Assembly: GCA_947497985.1 (NCBI GenBank)
Contig: CANMIX010000015.1
Coordinates: 62,001-126,000 of the forward strand
Reading direction: 5' to 3'
Length of the DNA: 64,000 nt
Origin: an uncultured Paracoccaceae bacterium
Lineage (GTDB): Bacteria; Pseudomonadota; Alphaproteobacteria; Rhodobacterales; Rhodobacteraceae
Part shown: positions 20,062 through 27,582 of the stretch, piece by piece
How positions within the stretch are numbered: position 1 is the first letter of the stretch
Layout: each line of letters begins with the position of its first letter
Translations under genes and position numbers: made by a program
Notes under the pieces: model-generated
Told to the model about the DNA's origin: nothing
The model's database searches: none
Seen by the model: only the letters and a program-made list of their open reading frames with translations

Positions 20062-20397
20062 TTACATGAACCCGACAAAAGACGAGAATCGGTTGTCGTC
20101 GGTCAACGTTGCAAAGCTTGTGCCAAGCATCATTTCACCACCGTCCTTGTTACAAAGCCGCCATTGCGCGAGCGTCTTTTGATTGTGGCCTTTGACGTCG
20201 AGGATTTCAAAATAAGCGCCATCCATGCTTTGTTGGAATTGCGCAAGGTGGTCAGAGAACGCTTCTCGCCCTACCACGTTGGATTGTGGATCGGTGTAGG
20301 TCACGTCGTCCGATACCAATTTGACCAAGGCTGCATTGCGATCCGCGTCTGTTTGAGACCATGTTTTACTGTAAGCGGACCACATTTCAGTAAGCAT
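20062..20397 (-). CDS. SnoaL/NTF2-like protein
   Basis: 111 aa. Short alpha+beta sequence with the pattern of the NTF2-like fold (MWSAYSKTWSQTDADRNAALVKLVSDDVTYTDPQSNVVGREAF, later AQWRLCNKDGGEMMLG). Such proteins are small pocket-shaped domains serving as isomerases, hydrolases or binding proteins. Its start overlaps the tetR 3' end by 11 bases, indicating translational coupling. Substrate unknown. Confidence 0.8.
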   Translation of the reverse strand: MLTEMWSAYSKTWSQTDADRNAALVKLVSDDVTYTDPQSNVVGREAFSDHLAQFQQSMDGAYFEILDVKGHNQKTLAQWRLCNKDGGEMMLGTSFATLTDDNRFSSFVGFM

Positions 20398-20965
20398 TGT
20401 CTTCTCCTATGATTGCTGAGATTTCATCGTGAATTGTGGTTCTCAGGGACTCTTTGTCGTACCCGTGCCGGATCAAAACCAGCAGCCCTTGGTAAAAAGT
20501 TAGCAGCCTAAGAGATTTGGTCTCGGCTTCATCTTTCGACGTCACGCCAGTCCTAACCAAAGTTGCTGTAAAGGCCGCGATAAACAGATCAAAGCCGCGC
20601 CTGATTTCTACGCTGGCGTCTTTGCCCCCAGAAAACTCGATGGCGCTATTGGTCAAAAGGCAGCCAAACGCTGTTCCGCCCGTCTCCTCCAGAAGAGTGG
20701 TAAACAGGGACACCAGCCCATCAATTGGTCGTTGCGCATCAAGGTGCCGTGAGATCCGATTCTTTACGACGGTTTCGTTGTAGTGGGTCAATGAGCGCTC
20801 AAACACAGCATCTTTGCCACCAAAACTATTGTACAGACTTCCCGAAGAGAGCCCGGTTTCAGCCTCAAGTGTCTTGATGGAAACGCCTGCATACCCAAAT
20901 TTCCGAAAAGCATGCATAGCCCTGTTCAGGGCTTCGTCTTCATCAAACTCGATTTGTCGTGCCAT
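20387..20965 (-). CDS. TetR/AcrR family repressor
   Basis: 192 aa from the Met at 20965 (MARQIEFDEDEAL); the Met three codons upstream is also possible. The N-terminal helix-turn-helix is clear (ALNRAMHAFRKFGYAGVSIKTLEAETGLSSGSLYNSFGGKDAVFERSL). The C-terminal ligand domain resembles TetR proteins with a conserved Cys (GCLLTNSAIE). It heads the five-gene cassette. A nested palindrome over the promoter (20977-21012) makes autorepression likely. Confidence 0.92.
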   Translation of the reverse strand: MARQIEFDEDEALNRAMHAFRKFGYAGVSIKTLEAETGLSSGSLYNSFGGKDAVFERSLTHYNETVVKNRISRHLDAQRPIDGLVSLFTTLLEETGGTAFGCLLTNSAIEFSGGKDASVEIRRGFDLFIAAFTATLVRTGVTSKDEAETKSLRLLTFYQGLLVLIRHGYDKESLRTTIHDEISAIIGEDNAY

Positions 20966-21368
20966 CGCATACAACCTTTTAAATTGCCCATTTTAAAATG
21001 CATGATTTAAAAAAGCTGTCAAGAAGATTCCAACATGGTCTAGCAACTGCCTCGCGCTGCACTTCAGATATAGATTTTTACCTTTGTAAGGAACCTTGAG
21101 GTCATGTCGGTGACCTCTGGTGTTTAAACTAACTGAATAAGCAGACATTAACCTCCAAAAGGCATACGGTCGCTATGTCCCGCACTGCTGACGTACGAGC
21201 GATTATAGTTTGGTGCATAAGGCACGACAAGGCTGGCTCATTTACGCAGCACGTCCTGCGTGACACGTGAGCCTTCTGCAACGCAAACCCTTGCCGGTTT
21301 TGGTTGCAGGTATTACCTCTCAAACCAACACAAAAGCTGCCGCGCGGGCGGGATCAGGAGAATTTACG
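20966..21368. other. Gene-free stretch between tetR and ribE
   Basis: 403 bases. The left end holds the TetR promoter and operator (20977-21022). The remainder has scattered stops in all frames and no clear gene; only overlapping short ORFs without ribosome sites occur. AGGAGA at 21356-21361 is the ribE ribosome site. No FMN riboswitch signature was found. Confidence 0.45.
20977..21022 (-). promoter_or_regulatory. TetR promoter with overlapping palindromic operator
   Basis: Minus-strand -35 TTGACA is at 21022-21017. Just beyond it lies a nested palindrome: the inner perfect 12-mer CATTTTAAAATG (20989-21000) and outer arms TTTTAAAT (20977-20984) and ATTTAAAA (21005-21012) share exactly the same centre, with 4 unpaired bases between arms on each side. 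It occupies the spacer and -10 region, 12-47 bases before the tetR start. Confidence 0.7.
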
Positions 21369-21959
21369 ATGTTCACAGGCATTATCACCGATGTGGGAGA
21401 AATCACCGAACTGGAACAGGCAGGTGATCTGCGGGCGCGGATCAAAACCTCCTATGATACCGCTGGTATCGACATGGGGGCCTCGATCGCGTCCAATGGC
21501 GTGTGCCTGACCGTGGTGGCGCTGGGTGAAGATTGGTACGATGTGCAGATCTCGGCCGAGAGTGTTGGCAAAACCAATATTGGCGACTGGAAAGTGGGCA
21601 GCCGCTTGAACCTCGAGCGCGCTTTGAAAGTCGGCGATGAGCTGGGCGGACATATAGTGTCGGGCCATGTGGATGGCGTGGCAGAGATTATCGCGATGAA
21701 GGACGAAGGCGACAGCACGCGGGTTACCCTGCGTGCCCCCGAAGCGCTGGCAAAATTTATCGCTCCCAAAGGCTCGGTCGCGCTGAACGGCACTTCGCTG
21801 ACCGTGAATGAAGTTGATGGCTGTGATTTTGGCATCAACTTTATCCCCCACACCAAAGAGGTGACAATCTGGGGTGCGGCCAAAGTCGGCGATCGCATCA
21901 ATCTTGAGATCGACACGCTGGCCCGTTATGTGGCGCGTCTGGGTGAGTTCCAGCCATGA
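21369..21959 (+). CDS. ribE: Riboflavin synthase alpha chain (RibE)
   Basis: 196 aa from ATG 21369 with AGGAGA 8 bases upstream; the longer frame from 21267 is not conserved. The enzyme dismutates two 6,7-dimethyl-8-ribityllumazines into riboflavin. The two lumazine-binding barrels are visible as a repeat: MFTGIITDVGEI with SIASNGVCLTV, then GGHIVSGHVDGVAEI with GSVALNGTSLTV. Works with RibH, encoded 2.4 kb downstream. Its stop overlaps the next gene by 4 bases. Confidence 0.96.
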   Translation: MFTGIITDVGEITELEQAGDLRARIKTSYDTAGIDMGASIASNGVCLTVVALGEDWYDVQISAESVGKTNIGDWKVGSRLNLERALKVGDELGGHIVSGHVDGVAEIIAMKDEGDSTRVTLRAPEALAKFIAPKGSVALNGTSLTVNEVDGCDFGINFIPHTKEVTIWGAAKVGDRINLEIDTLARYVARLGEFQP

Positions 21960-22534
21960 GCAGCGCGGGCATCGGCCATAATAAAGGCCCGTCGATGGAG
22001 CCGGGACTGCTGTGGCGCACCCATCAATGGCGGTCAGCTCAGCGACAGCTGATGCGCAAGACGATCCCGCTGATGGTGGTCCAAATGCGGATAAAACGCG
22101 CCGCCGAATTGGGCATGGATTACAAAACCTATGCCTCGATCCGGCAGGCTTCGGGTCAGGATATTCTGGCGCTGATGTTCTCATCCAACGCGTTGCGGAT
22201 CATCGGGCAGGGGGCCAAAATGCCAGATGCCGAAAGCCGCGCTTTGGAAGTGGTGCGCGCAGCTCAGAAGCTGACACTGGTGCATGCGCCGAACACGCCG
22301 GATGGGGTGATGGCTGCCAATCCGGTTTTGGATGCTGCTGATGTGGCCCCCAAGTTCAATGAAAGCTGGAGCGCCATGCGCGACCGTGTGTCGGGATTGA
22401 TCCAGTCGCAAAAACTGCCCGGCAATACGGTTCTGGTCATTGGCGATGCTCCGATGGAAAGCGACTGGAGTACTGCTGCCCGCGCTGCCGGGTATCTGCC
22501 CGCTGCGCAATATTTCCAAAGCGCAATTTCCTAA
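21956..22534 (+). CDS. Conserved protein of the rib locus, unknown function
   Basis: 192 aa, starting inside the ribE stop (ATGA). It begins MSSAGIGHNKGPSMEPG, containing the GIGHNxGP motif found at the N-terminus of various short alphaproteobacterial proteins. A basic helical stretch follows (WRSAQRQLMRKTIPLMVVQMRIKRAAELGMDYKTYASIRQASGQD), then a domain of about 110 aa with LVIGDAPMESDWSTAARAAGYL near the end. No signal peptide. The tight coupling suggests co-expression with riboflavin synthesis; a direct role there is unproven. Confidence 0.75.
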   Translation: MSSAGIGHNKGPSMEPGLLWRTHQWRSAQRQLMRKTIPLMVVQMRIKRAAELGMDYKTYASIRQASGQDILALMFSSNALRIIGQGAKMPDAESRALEVVRAAQKLTLVHAPNTPDGVMAANPVLDAADVAPKFNESWSAMRDRVSGLIQSQKLPGNTVLVIGDAPMESDWSTAARAAGYLPAAQYFQSAIS

Positions 22535-22670
22535 AAACTGGTGTACTCCCGCGCCTTGGCCCGGCATCAAAGATGCCCGGCCAGAAGCCTTGGGCGTGGC
22601 AGGTCGCTGGCGCGACCTGCGGTGGGGCACGTGGCTATGATACAATGAATTTCTGCAAGGGAGTGCGTAC

Positions 22671-23027
22671 ATGAGAACTGTTAACCTTCGTGAAAAGCTG
22701 GCGCAGTTCGACAGCCATTGGGATCCGCATGTCGTGGCCGACTACAACGACAACGATGTGATGGTCGTGAAATTCAAAGGCGAATACCCGTTTCATCAAC
22801 ATGCCAACACGGATGACTTCTTTCTGGTTCTGGAAGGTGAGATGGAGATGGACATTGAGGGCGAGCCATCCCGCACTGTGAAGGCAGGTGAGATGTTTAT
22901 TGTGCCCAAAGGCGTCGTGCACCGTCCACGCGCCAAAGAAGAAGTAAAGGTTCTGTTGATTGAGCCAAAGGGTGAGCCGAATTCAGGCGACAGCGATCGT
23001 GAACCTGCACCAAAACCACGTCTTTGA
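22671..23027 (+). CDS. Small cupin domain protein
   Basis: 118 aa, AAGGGAG before the ATG. A single cupin barrel: the first motif is FKGEYPFHQHANTDDFFLVLEGEMEMDI (His-x-His and Glu ligands of the metal site), the second GEMFIVPKGVVHRPRA with a His. A Pro/Glu/Asp-rich tail follows. The fold binds a metal and often a small ligand; substrate unknown. Sits between ribE and ribBA in the same direction. Confidence 0.88.
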   Translation: MRTVNLREKLAQFDSHWDPHVVADYNDNDVMVVKFKGEYPFHQHANTDDFFLVLEGEMEMDIEGEPSRTVKAGEMFIVPKGVVHRPRAKEEVKVLLIEPKGEPNSGDSDREPAPKPRL

Positions 23028-23218
23028 GGCGTTGGGTGTGACCTGCCGCTGCGCAGTGAAATTCATTAAAACATGATCTGATTTTGCCGGTCAGAGCGTC
23101 GCGGCACGGGGTGGCAATTACACAGATGCTGGTCTATCCCTGTTGCCAGCAGACCCCGCGTGTCCAGCAGTTTGATTCCGCTGGTCACTTGGGCCACCCC
23201 AAACACAGAGACTGCGCC

Positions 23219-24340
23219 ATGAGCTATGCAACGCCCGGCCCCGTTGAGGCCAAGTTGAAAGACGCGATTAGCCCGATCGAAGACATTATCGAAGATGCTC
23301 GGCAGGGTAAGATGTATATTCTGGTCGACCATGAGGATCGTGAAAACGAGGGTGATTTTATTATCCCGGGTGAGTTCGCCGATGCGGATGCGGTGAATTT
23401 CATGGCCACGCATGGACGCGGCTTGATCTGCCTGCCCATGACTGCCGAACGTGTGGATGCCCTGGACTTGCCGATGATGGCGGTGAACAATTCCTCCCGC
23501 CACGAGACCGCGTTTACGGTCTCCATCGAAGCGCGTGATGGCGTCACCACCGGCATCTCAGCAGCTGATCGGGCACTGACCATTGCCACCGCAATTGATG
23601 AGCAAAACACCATGGCATCCCTTGCGACTCCGGGCCATGTCTTTCCCTTGCGTGCCAAACAGGGCGGCGTTCTGGTGCGGGCGGGTCATACCGAAGCCTC
23701 GGTCGATATTTCGCGCCTGGCTGGGCTCCACCCGTCTGCGGTGATCTGCGAGATTATGAAAGACGACGGCACAATGGCGCGTCTGCCCGATCTGGTAGAA
23801 TTTGCCGCTGAGCATAAGATGAAGATTGGCACCATCTCGGATCTGATCGCCTATCGGTCGCGCAACGACAATCTGGTGGTGGAAACCAGCCAGTCGACCG
23901 TGACCTCTGAGTTTGGCGGCGATTGGGAGATGCGCCTGTTCACGGACCAGATCCACGGAATTGAACATGTGGTCCTGATCAAAGGGGACATCACCACGCC
24001 CGAACCGGTTCTGGTGCGCACACATGCGCTGCATGAAGCCTCGGATCTTTTGGGGCTTGGCCCAAAGCCTGCGGGCGAATTGCAAACTGCCATGCAGAAA
24101 ATCGCCGCCGAAGGGCGCGGCATTGTTTGCTTGTTCCGGGCCGCTAACAGCACGCTTTATGCGGCCGACGATGAAGGGCCGCGCACGATCAAGGAAACCG
24201 GTATGGGCGCGCAGATCCTGTCGAGCCTTGGCGTGTCAGAGCTGATTTTGCTCACCGACTCACCGCAAACCACCTATCTTGGTCTGGACGCATTTGATCT
24301 GACCATCGTGGGCACCCGCCCAATTATGAAAGACGCGTAA
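23219..24340 (+). CDS. ribB: RibBA-type DHBP synthase with a degenerate GTP cyclohydrolase II half
   Basis: 373 aa from ATG 23219; a longer frame from 23084 has an unconserved leader. The N-terminal half is an intact 3,4-dihydroxy-2-butanone 4-phosphate synthase (VDHEDRENEGD, NFMATHGRGLICLPM, GHTEASVDISRLAGL), which makes the four-carbon riboflavin precursor from ribulose 5-phosphate. The C-terminal half has the GTP cyclohydrolase II outline (PVLVRTHALHEASDLLGL...IAAEGRGIVCLFR...ILSSLGVSELILLTDSP) but lacks the three zinc cysteines and the QEGRNIGL motif, so it is unlikely to use GTP. A separate ribA must exist elsewhere. Confidence 0.93.
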   Translation: MSYATPGPVEAKLKDAISPIEDIIEDARQGKMYILVDHEDRENEGDFIIPGEFADADAVNFMATHGRGLICLPMTAERVDALDLPMMAVNNSSRHETAFTVSIEARDGVTTGISAADRALTIATAIDEQNTMASLATPGHVFPLRAKQGGVLVRAGHTEASVDISRLAGLHPSAVICEIMKDDGTMARLPDLVEFAAEHKMKIGTISDLIAYRSRNDNLVVETSQSTVTSEFGGDWEMRLFTDQIHGIEHVVLIKGDITTPEPVLVRTHALHEASDLLGLGPKPAGELQTAMQKIAAEGRGIVCLFRAANSTLYAADDEGPRTIKETGMGAQILSSLGVSELILLTDSPQTTYLGLDAFDLTIVGTRPIMKDA

Positions 24341-24353
24341 GAGGAGAGCTGAC

Positions 24354-24905
24354 ATGGCTGGACATGAGCAACATTACATTATGCCGCGCGCGGATTTCGA
24401 CAAGCCGGTGAAAATCGCAATTGTTGTATCGCCCTACTACAAAGACATCGCCGACAATCTGGTGGCCGGCGCTATGGCCGAGATTGAGGCCGCAGGTGGC
24501 ACATTCGAGGTGATCGAAATGCCCGGCGCGTTGGAAATTCCCACGGCCATTGCCATCACCGATGCCAAGTCGAACTTTGACGGATACGTGGCGCTTGGCT
24601 GTGTGATCCGGGGCGAGACGACCCATTATGACACGGTTTGTAACGACAGCTCGCGTGCCATCCAATTGCTCGGTCTGCAAGGGCTGTGCATTGGCAACGG
24701 CATCCTGACCGTGGAAAACCGGACCCAAGCCGAGGTGCGCGCAGACCCCGGTGATCAGAATAAAGGCGGCGGCGCGGCTGCTGCGGCCTTGCATCTTGTG
24801 GCACTCACGCGTAAGTGGGGCGCCCAGACCAAGGGCGTCGGTTTCAAAGCGCCCTCCGAAGCCATCAAACTGGCTGGCGCAGACAATGGACCCACAACCG
24901 CATGA
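24354..24905 (+). CDS. ribH: 6,7-dimethyl-8-ribityllumazine synthase (RibH)
   Basis: 183 aa. Condenses the RibB product with the diaminouracil from RibD to lumazine. Typical blocks are VSPYYKDIADNLVAGAMAEI, PGALEIPTAI, YVALGCVIRGETTHYDTVCNDSSRAI and GNGILTVENRTQAEVRA. The start is 13 bases after ribBA, with GAGGAGA upstream, and the stop overlaps nusB by 4 bases, the common ribH-nusB coupling. Confidence 0.96.
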   Translation: MAGHEQHYIMPRADFDKPVKIAIVVSPYYKDIADNLVAGAMAEIEAAGGTFEVIEMPGALEIPTAIAITDAKSNFDGYVALGCVIRGETTHYDTVCNDSSRAIQLLGLQGLCIGNGILTVENRTQAEVRADPGDQNKGGGAAAAALHLVALTRKWGAQTKGVGFKAPSEAIKLAGADNGPTTA

Positions 24906-25405
24906 CCGATACGAACTCCACAGGCGATGCCGCCAAGAAGCCGTCCAAGGCCACTGAGAAACACCAGATGCGTTCGGCTGCACGGCTTTATGCGGTACAG
25001 GCGCTGTTCCAAATGGAGCATAGCAACCTGTCCTTTGACCGGGTGATTGTGGAGTTCGAAGATCACCGCTTTGGCGCTGTCTATGATGGTGACGAAATGG
25101 CCGAAGGGGACACAAAACTGTTCCGGGCGCTGATCAAAGATGCGGTGAACAATCAGGCCAAAGTGGACCAGATGACCGACCGTGCCTTGGTGGCCAAATG
25201 GCCAATCGACCGGATCGACCCGACCCTGCGCGCCTTGTTCCGTGCGGCAGGTGCCGAGCTGGTTGTCGCCAAGACGCCGCCCAAGGTGGTGATCGTGGAA
25301 TTTGTCGACATTGCACGGGCCTTCTTTCCCGAAGGCAAAGAACCCAAATTCGTCAATGCGGTTCTCGACCACATGGCCCGCGAGGCGCGCCCAGAAGCGT
25401 TCTGA
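24902..25405 (+). CDS. nusB: Transcription antitermination factor NusB
   Basis: 167 aa from ATG 24902. NusB with NusE binds boxA RNA in rRNA antitermination complexes. After a short polar leader the family start RSAARLYAVQALFQMEHSNLSFDRVI is clear, ending with the conserved NAVLDHMAREARPEA. Overlaps the ribH stop (ATGA) and ends the rib operon before a terminator at 25429. Confidence 0.95.
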   Translation: MTDTNSTGDAAKKPSKATEKHQMRSAARLYAVQALFQMEHSNLSFDRVIVEFEDHRFGAVYDGDEMAEGDTKLFRALIKDAVNNQAKVDQMTDRALVAKWPIDRIDPTLRALFRAAGAELVVAKTPPKVVIVEFVDIARAFFPEGKEPKFVNAVLDHMAREARPEAF

Positions 25406-25428
25406 GCCTGCTTGACACAAGAATAGCG

Positions 25429-25460
25429 AAAGGGCGCACCCAATCGGGCGCGCCTTTTTT
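25429..25460 (+). terminator. Rho-independent terminator of the rib-nusB operon
   Basis: A stem AAAGGGCGC / GCGCCTTT with one bulged G encloses a 12-base loop and runs into at least six T, 24 bases after the nusB stop. Confidence 0.75.
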
Positions 25461-25488
25461 CATGATCCTTTGTCACGCGTTTGTCCCC

Positions 25489-27054
25489 TTAGGGTTTGAC
25501 CGGTGGCTGTGAAAGCAACCTGTCCAGTTCCACGCGCGTCTCCTCATCCATCCGGTCAAGATGCACTGTGACACGGCGACCGTCGGGGCTGGTTTCTGAC
25601 AGCGGTCGGTCTTGAGCTTCGCGCACCACCTCATAGGGGATTACGTCGCGGGCGATGCCTTTGAACCGTTGGGCGGGCAGGGGGCGTGCCTCGACGATGT
25701 CCTGCACATGGGCATAGGTTTCATAGGACATCACAATGCCGCCCGGTGCCGCCGAGGCTTCAAGCCGTGCAGCCAAATTCGCCTCAGCCCCGATGATGGT
25801 GTAATCCATCCGCTCGTCCGATCCGAAGTTGCCGACGTTGCAAAAGCCGGTGTTGATCCCAATGCGGGCCTGAAACGGGTGTTCGATGCCACGCGCCTGC
25901 CATTCTGACTCCAGCTCCGCCAGCCGCGCCTGCATCTCCAGCGCCATTCGCACGCAGGCGCGTGCATCTTCGGCTGTGCCACGAGTCTCTGGGTCGCCGA
26001 AAAACGCGACAATTGCATCGCCGATGAATTTGTCGATTGTCGCCCCATGGGTGGCAGCAATCTTGGACATCTCGGTGAAATACTCATTCAGCAGCGCCGT
26101 CAGATCCTCGGGCTGAAGCTGTTCGGCGGTCTGGGTGAAGTCTTTGATATCCGAGAAGAACACTGTCAGCTTCTTGCGTTCTGTGGAGATGGACGCGTCT
26201 TTTTCCCCGGAGAAGATCGACCGGTAGACTTGGGGTGACAGGTAACGCGAGATCTTTAGCGACACGCCTGCAAGGAATTCATTGTTCGAGGTCAGCTCTT
26301 CGCTCATCGTGCGGAACTTGCGCGCAAGGCGCAGCTGGTGACGGGAAAAGAACGTTGCGAACAGGCCCGCCAGCACCAAGTAGACCAGCAGATGTTTGAA
26401 AGTCAGTAGGTATTGTCCGATAGGCTGGGAAACGGTGAAGGCTTGAACCGCACGAATGTCACCAATTTCCCAATCTGTCTTGGGGCTTTGGGCGTGGCTG
26501 TTGTGGCAGGCAACACAGGCCTCCTCCATGATCACAGGCGTTGCCAGCGTCAGTTCGTGGGACCAAAGGTTGCCGCCGCTGCGCAGAAATACCTGATCAC
26601 GCGCGGTGCCGTCGCGAAATCGGTTTAGCGCGCGGGTTTCAGCCGCGTTCAACGGGGCCGTATCACGTCCGTCAAACGGGTAGTCCGAGACAAAGCGATA
26701 ACTCACATCCAGCCCTTGGTCCTGAATCAGCTCCCCCAACTCAATCGAAAGCGTGGCCGGAATAGGGATCATGCCTTCCTGCTGATGATAGTCATGGCTG
26801 GTTTCGGTCACACCATCCGGGTCAAGGCGACCCACCACATTGGTGGCATAATAGCTGCGCACCGAATTCACCACTGTGTTCAAAACCTGCGTCTGACGGC
26901 GCAGGATCTGATCCGTCATTGCGGTCAGGTCGAACCAGATCACAATAGGCAGGGCCAAAATGGCGGTGCCGAACCACAGCGGTAAAAGCCGTGCTTGCAA
27001 CAGCCTACTGGTCAAACCCATTTGCTTTGCCTCGTGCATGTCACCATCCTGCAT
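25489..27054 (-). CDS. Membrane class III adenylate/guanylate cyclase with haem-type DUF3365 sensor
   Basis: 521 aa with GGAGGAG before the ATG. The order is: short cytoplasmic leader, membrane segment 1 (about 25-42), a periplasmic domain of about 175 aa carrying a c-type haem motif C180-x-x-C183-H184 (EEACVACHNSH) of the DUF3365/Tll0287-like type, membrane segment 2 (about 221-237), a linker, then the cyclase domain (about 294-480) with metal aspartates D302 (FFSDIKDF) and D346 (IGDAIVAFFGD). It should make cAMP or cGMP in the cytoplasm in response to redox or a haem ligand outside; the signal is inferred. Monocistronic, convergent with nusB. Confidence 0.9.
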   Translation of the reverse strand: MQDGDMHEAKQMGLTSRLLQARLLPLWFGTAILALPIVIWFDLTAMTDQILRRQTQVLNTVVNSVRSYYATNVVGRLDPDGVTETSHDYHQQEGMIPIPATLSIELGELIQDQGLDVSYRFVSDYPFDGRDTAPLNAAETRALNRFRDGTARDQVFLRSGGNLWSHELTLATPVIMEEACVACHNSHAQSPKTDWEIGDIRAVQAFTVSQPIGQYLLTFKHLLVYLVLAGLFATFFSRHQLRLARKFRTMSEELTSNNEFLAGVSLKISRYLSPQVYRSIFSGEKDASISTERKKLTVFFSDIKDFTQTAEQLQPEDLTALLNEYFTEMSKIAATHGATIDKFIGDAIVAFFGDPETRGTAEDARACVRMALEMQARLAELESEWQARGIEHPFQARIGINTGFCNVGNFGSDERMDYTIIGAEANLAARLEASAAPGGIVMSYETYAHVQDIVEARPLPAQRFKGIARDVIPYEVVREAQDRPLSETSPDGRRVTVHLDRMDEETRVELDRLLSQPPVKP

Positions 27055-27260
27055 GTCTCCTCCTCCCCAACCTCCTGGGCGGCTGGTCTTCCTATTTCAA
27101 CGGCACAGACGGGCATTCCCGTCGCATCAACGCTTTGGTCCCTGACGAGCGTTTTACTGTTCATACAGACCTTCACGCGATTTTTTCGGAAAAATTCTCT
27201 TCCAGCTCTGGACCTCAGATCTGCGCATGTTACGCTTTTAAGACGTAAACGGAGGAACCC

Positions 27261-27398
27261 ATGGTCGAGCAGCTGAAACGCGACTTTCGCATTGCAATTC
27301 TTCATATTCTTGAGGGGTTTGGCCTAGTTCAGCGCGCGCGCGTCGTTGCGCGTCGCCCGGAACGTCCGGTCGACCGCCAGATTCGATCCCGCCGCTAA
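27261..27398 (+). CDS. 45-residue basic small protein
   Basis: An ATG with a near-ideal GGAGGAACCC ribosome site opens a 45-codon frame: MVEQLKRDFRIAILHILEG is amphipathic or hydrophobic and the second half is arginine-rich (VQRARVVARRPERPVDRQIRSRR). Divergent from the cyclase gene, 206 bases away. The excellent ribosome site and base composition make it likely to be translated; no family recognised. Could be a peripheral membrane or nucleic-acid-binding micro-protein. Confidence 0.5.
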   Translation: MVEQLKRDFRIAILHILEGFGLVQRARVVARRPERPVDRQIRSRR

Positions 27399-27582
27399 CC
27401 GCGCGACCTGCCTTTCTTTTGAGCAGGGCTATCGCATCAGTCGGCTGATACCTGCTTGATTGTTTCCGGATTGGCGTAACTTCGCCTGAAAATCTGGAAC
27501 TGGTATCTGCGATCCAACAGTTCTACACCGTAAGTTCACGCCGCATGTCCTGCGGCGTGTTTTGCGTTTTGCGACCGCGGCT

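Noticed and set aside
21369-24905. FMN riboswitch before ribE or ribBA
   Set aside because: The conserved RFN element blocks were not found in the leaders (21100-21368 and 23028-23218).
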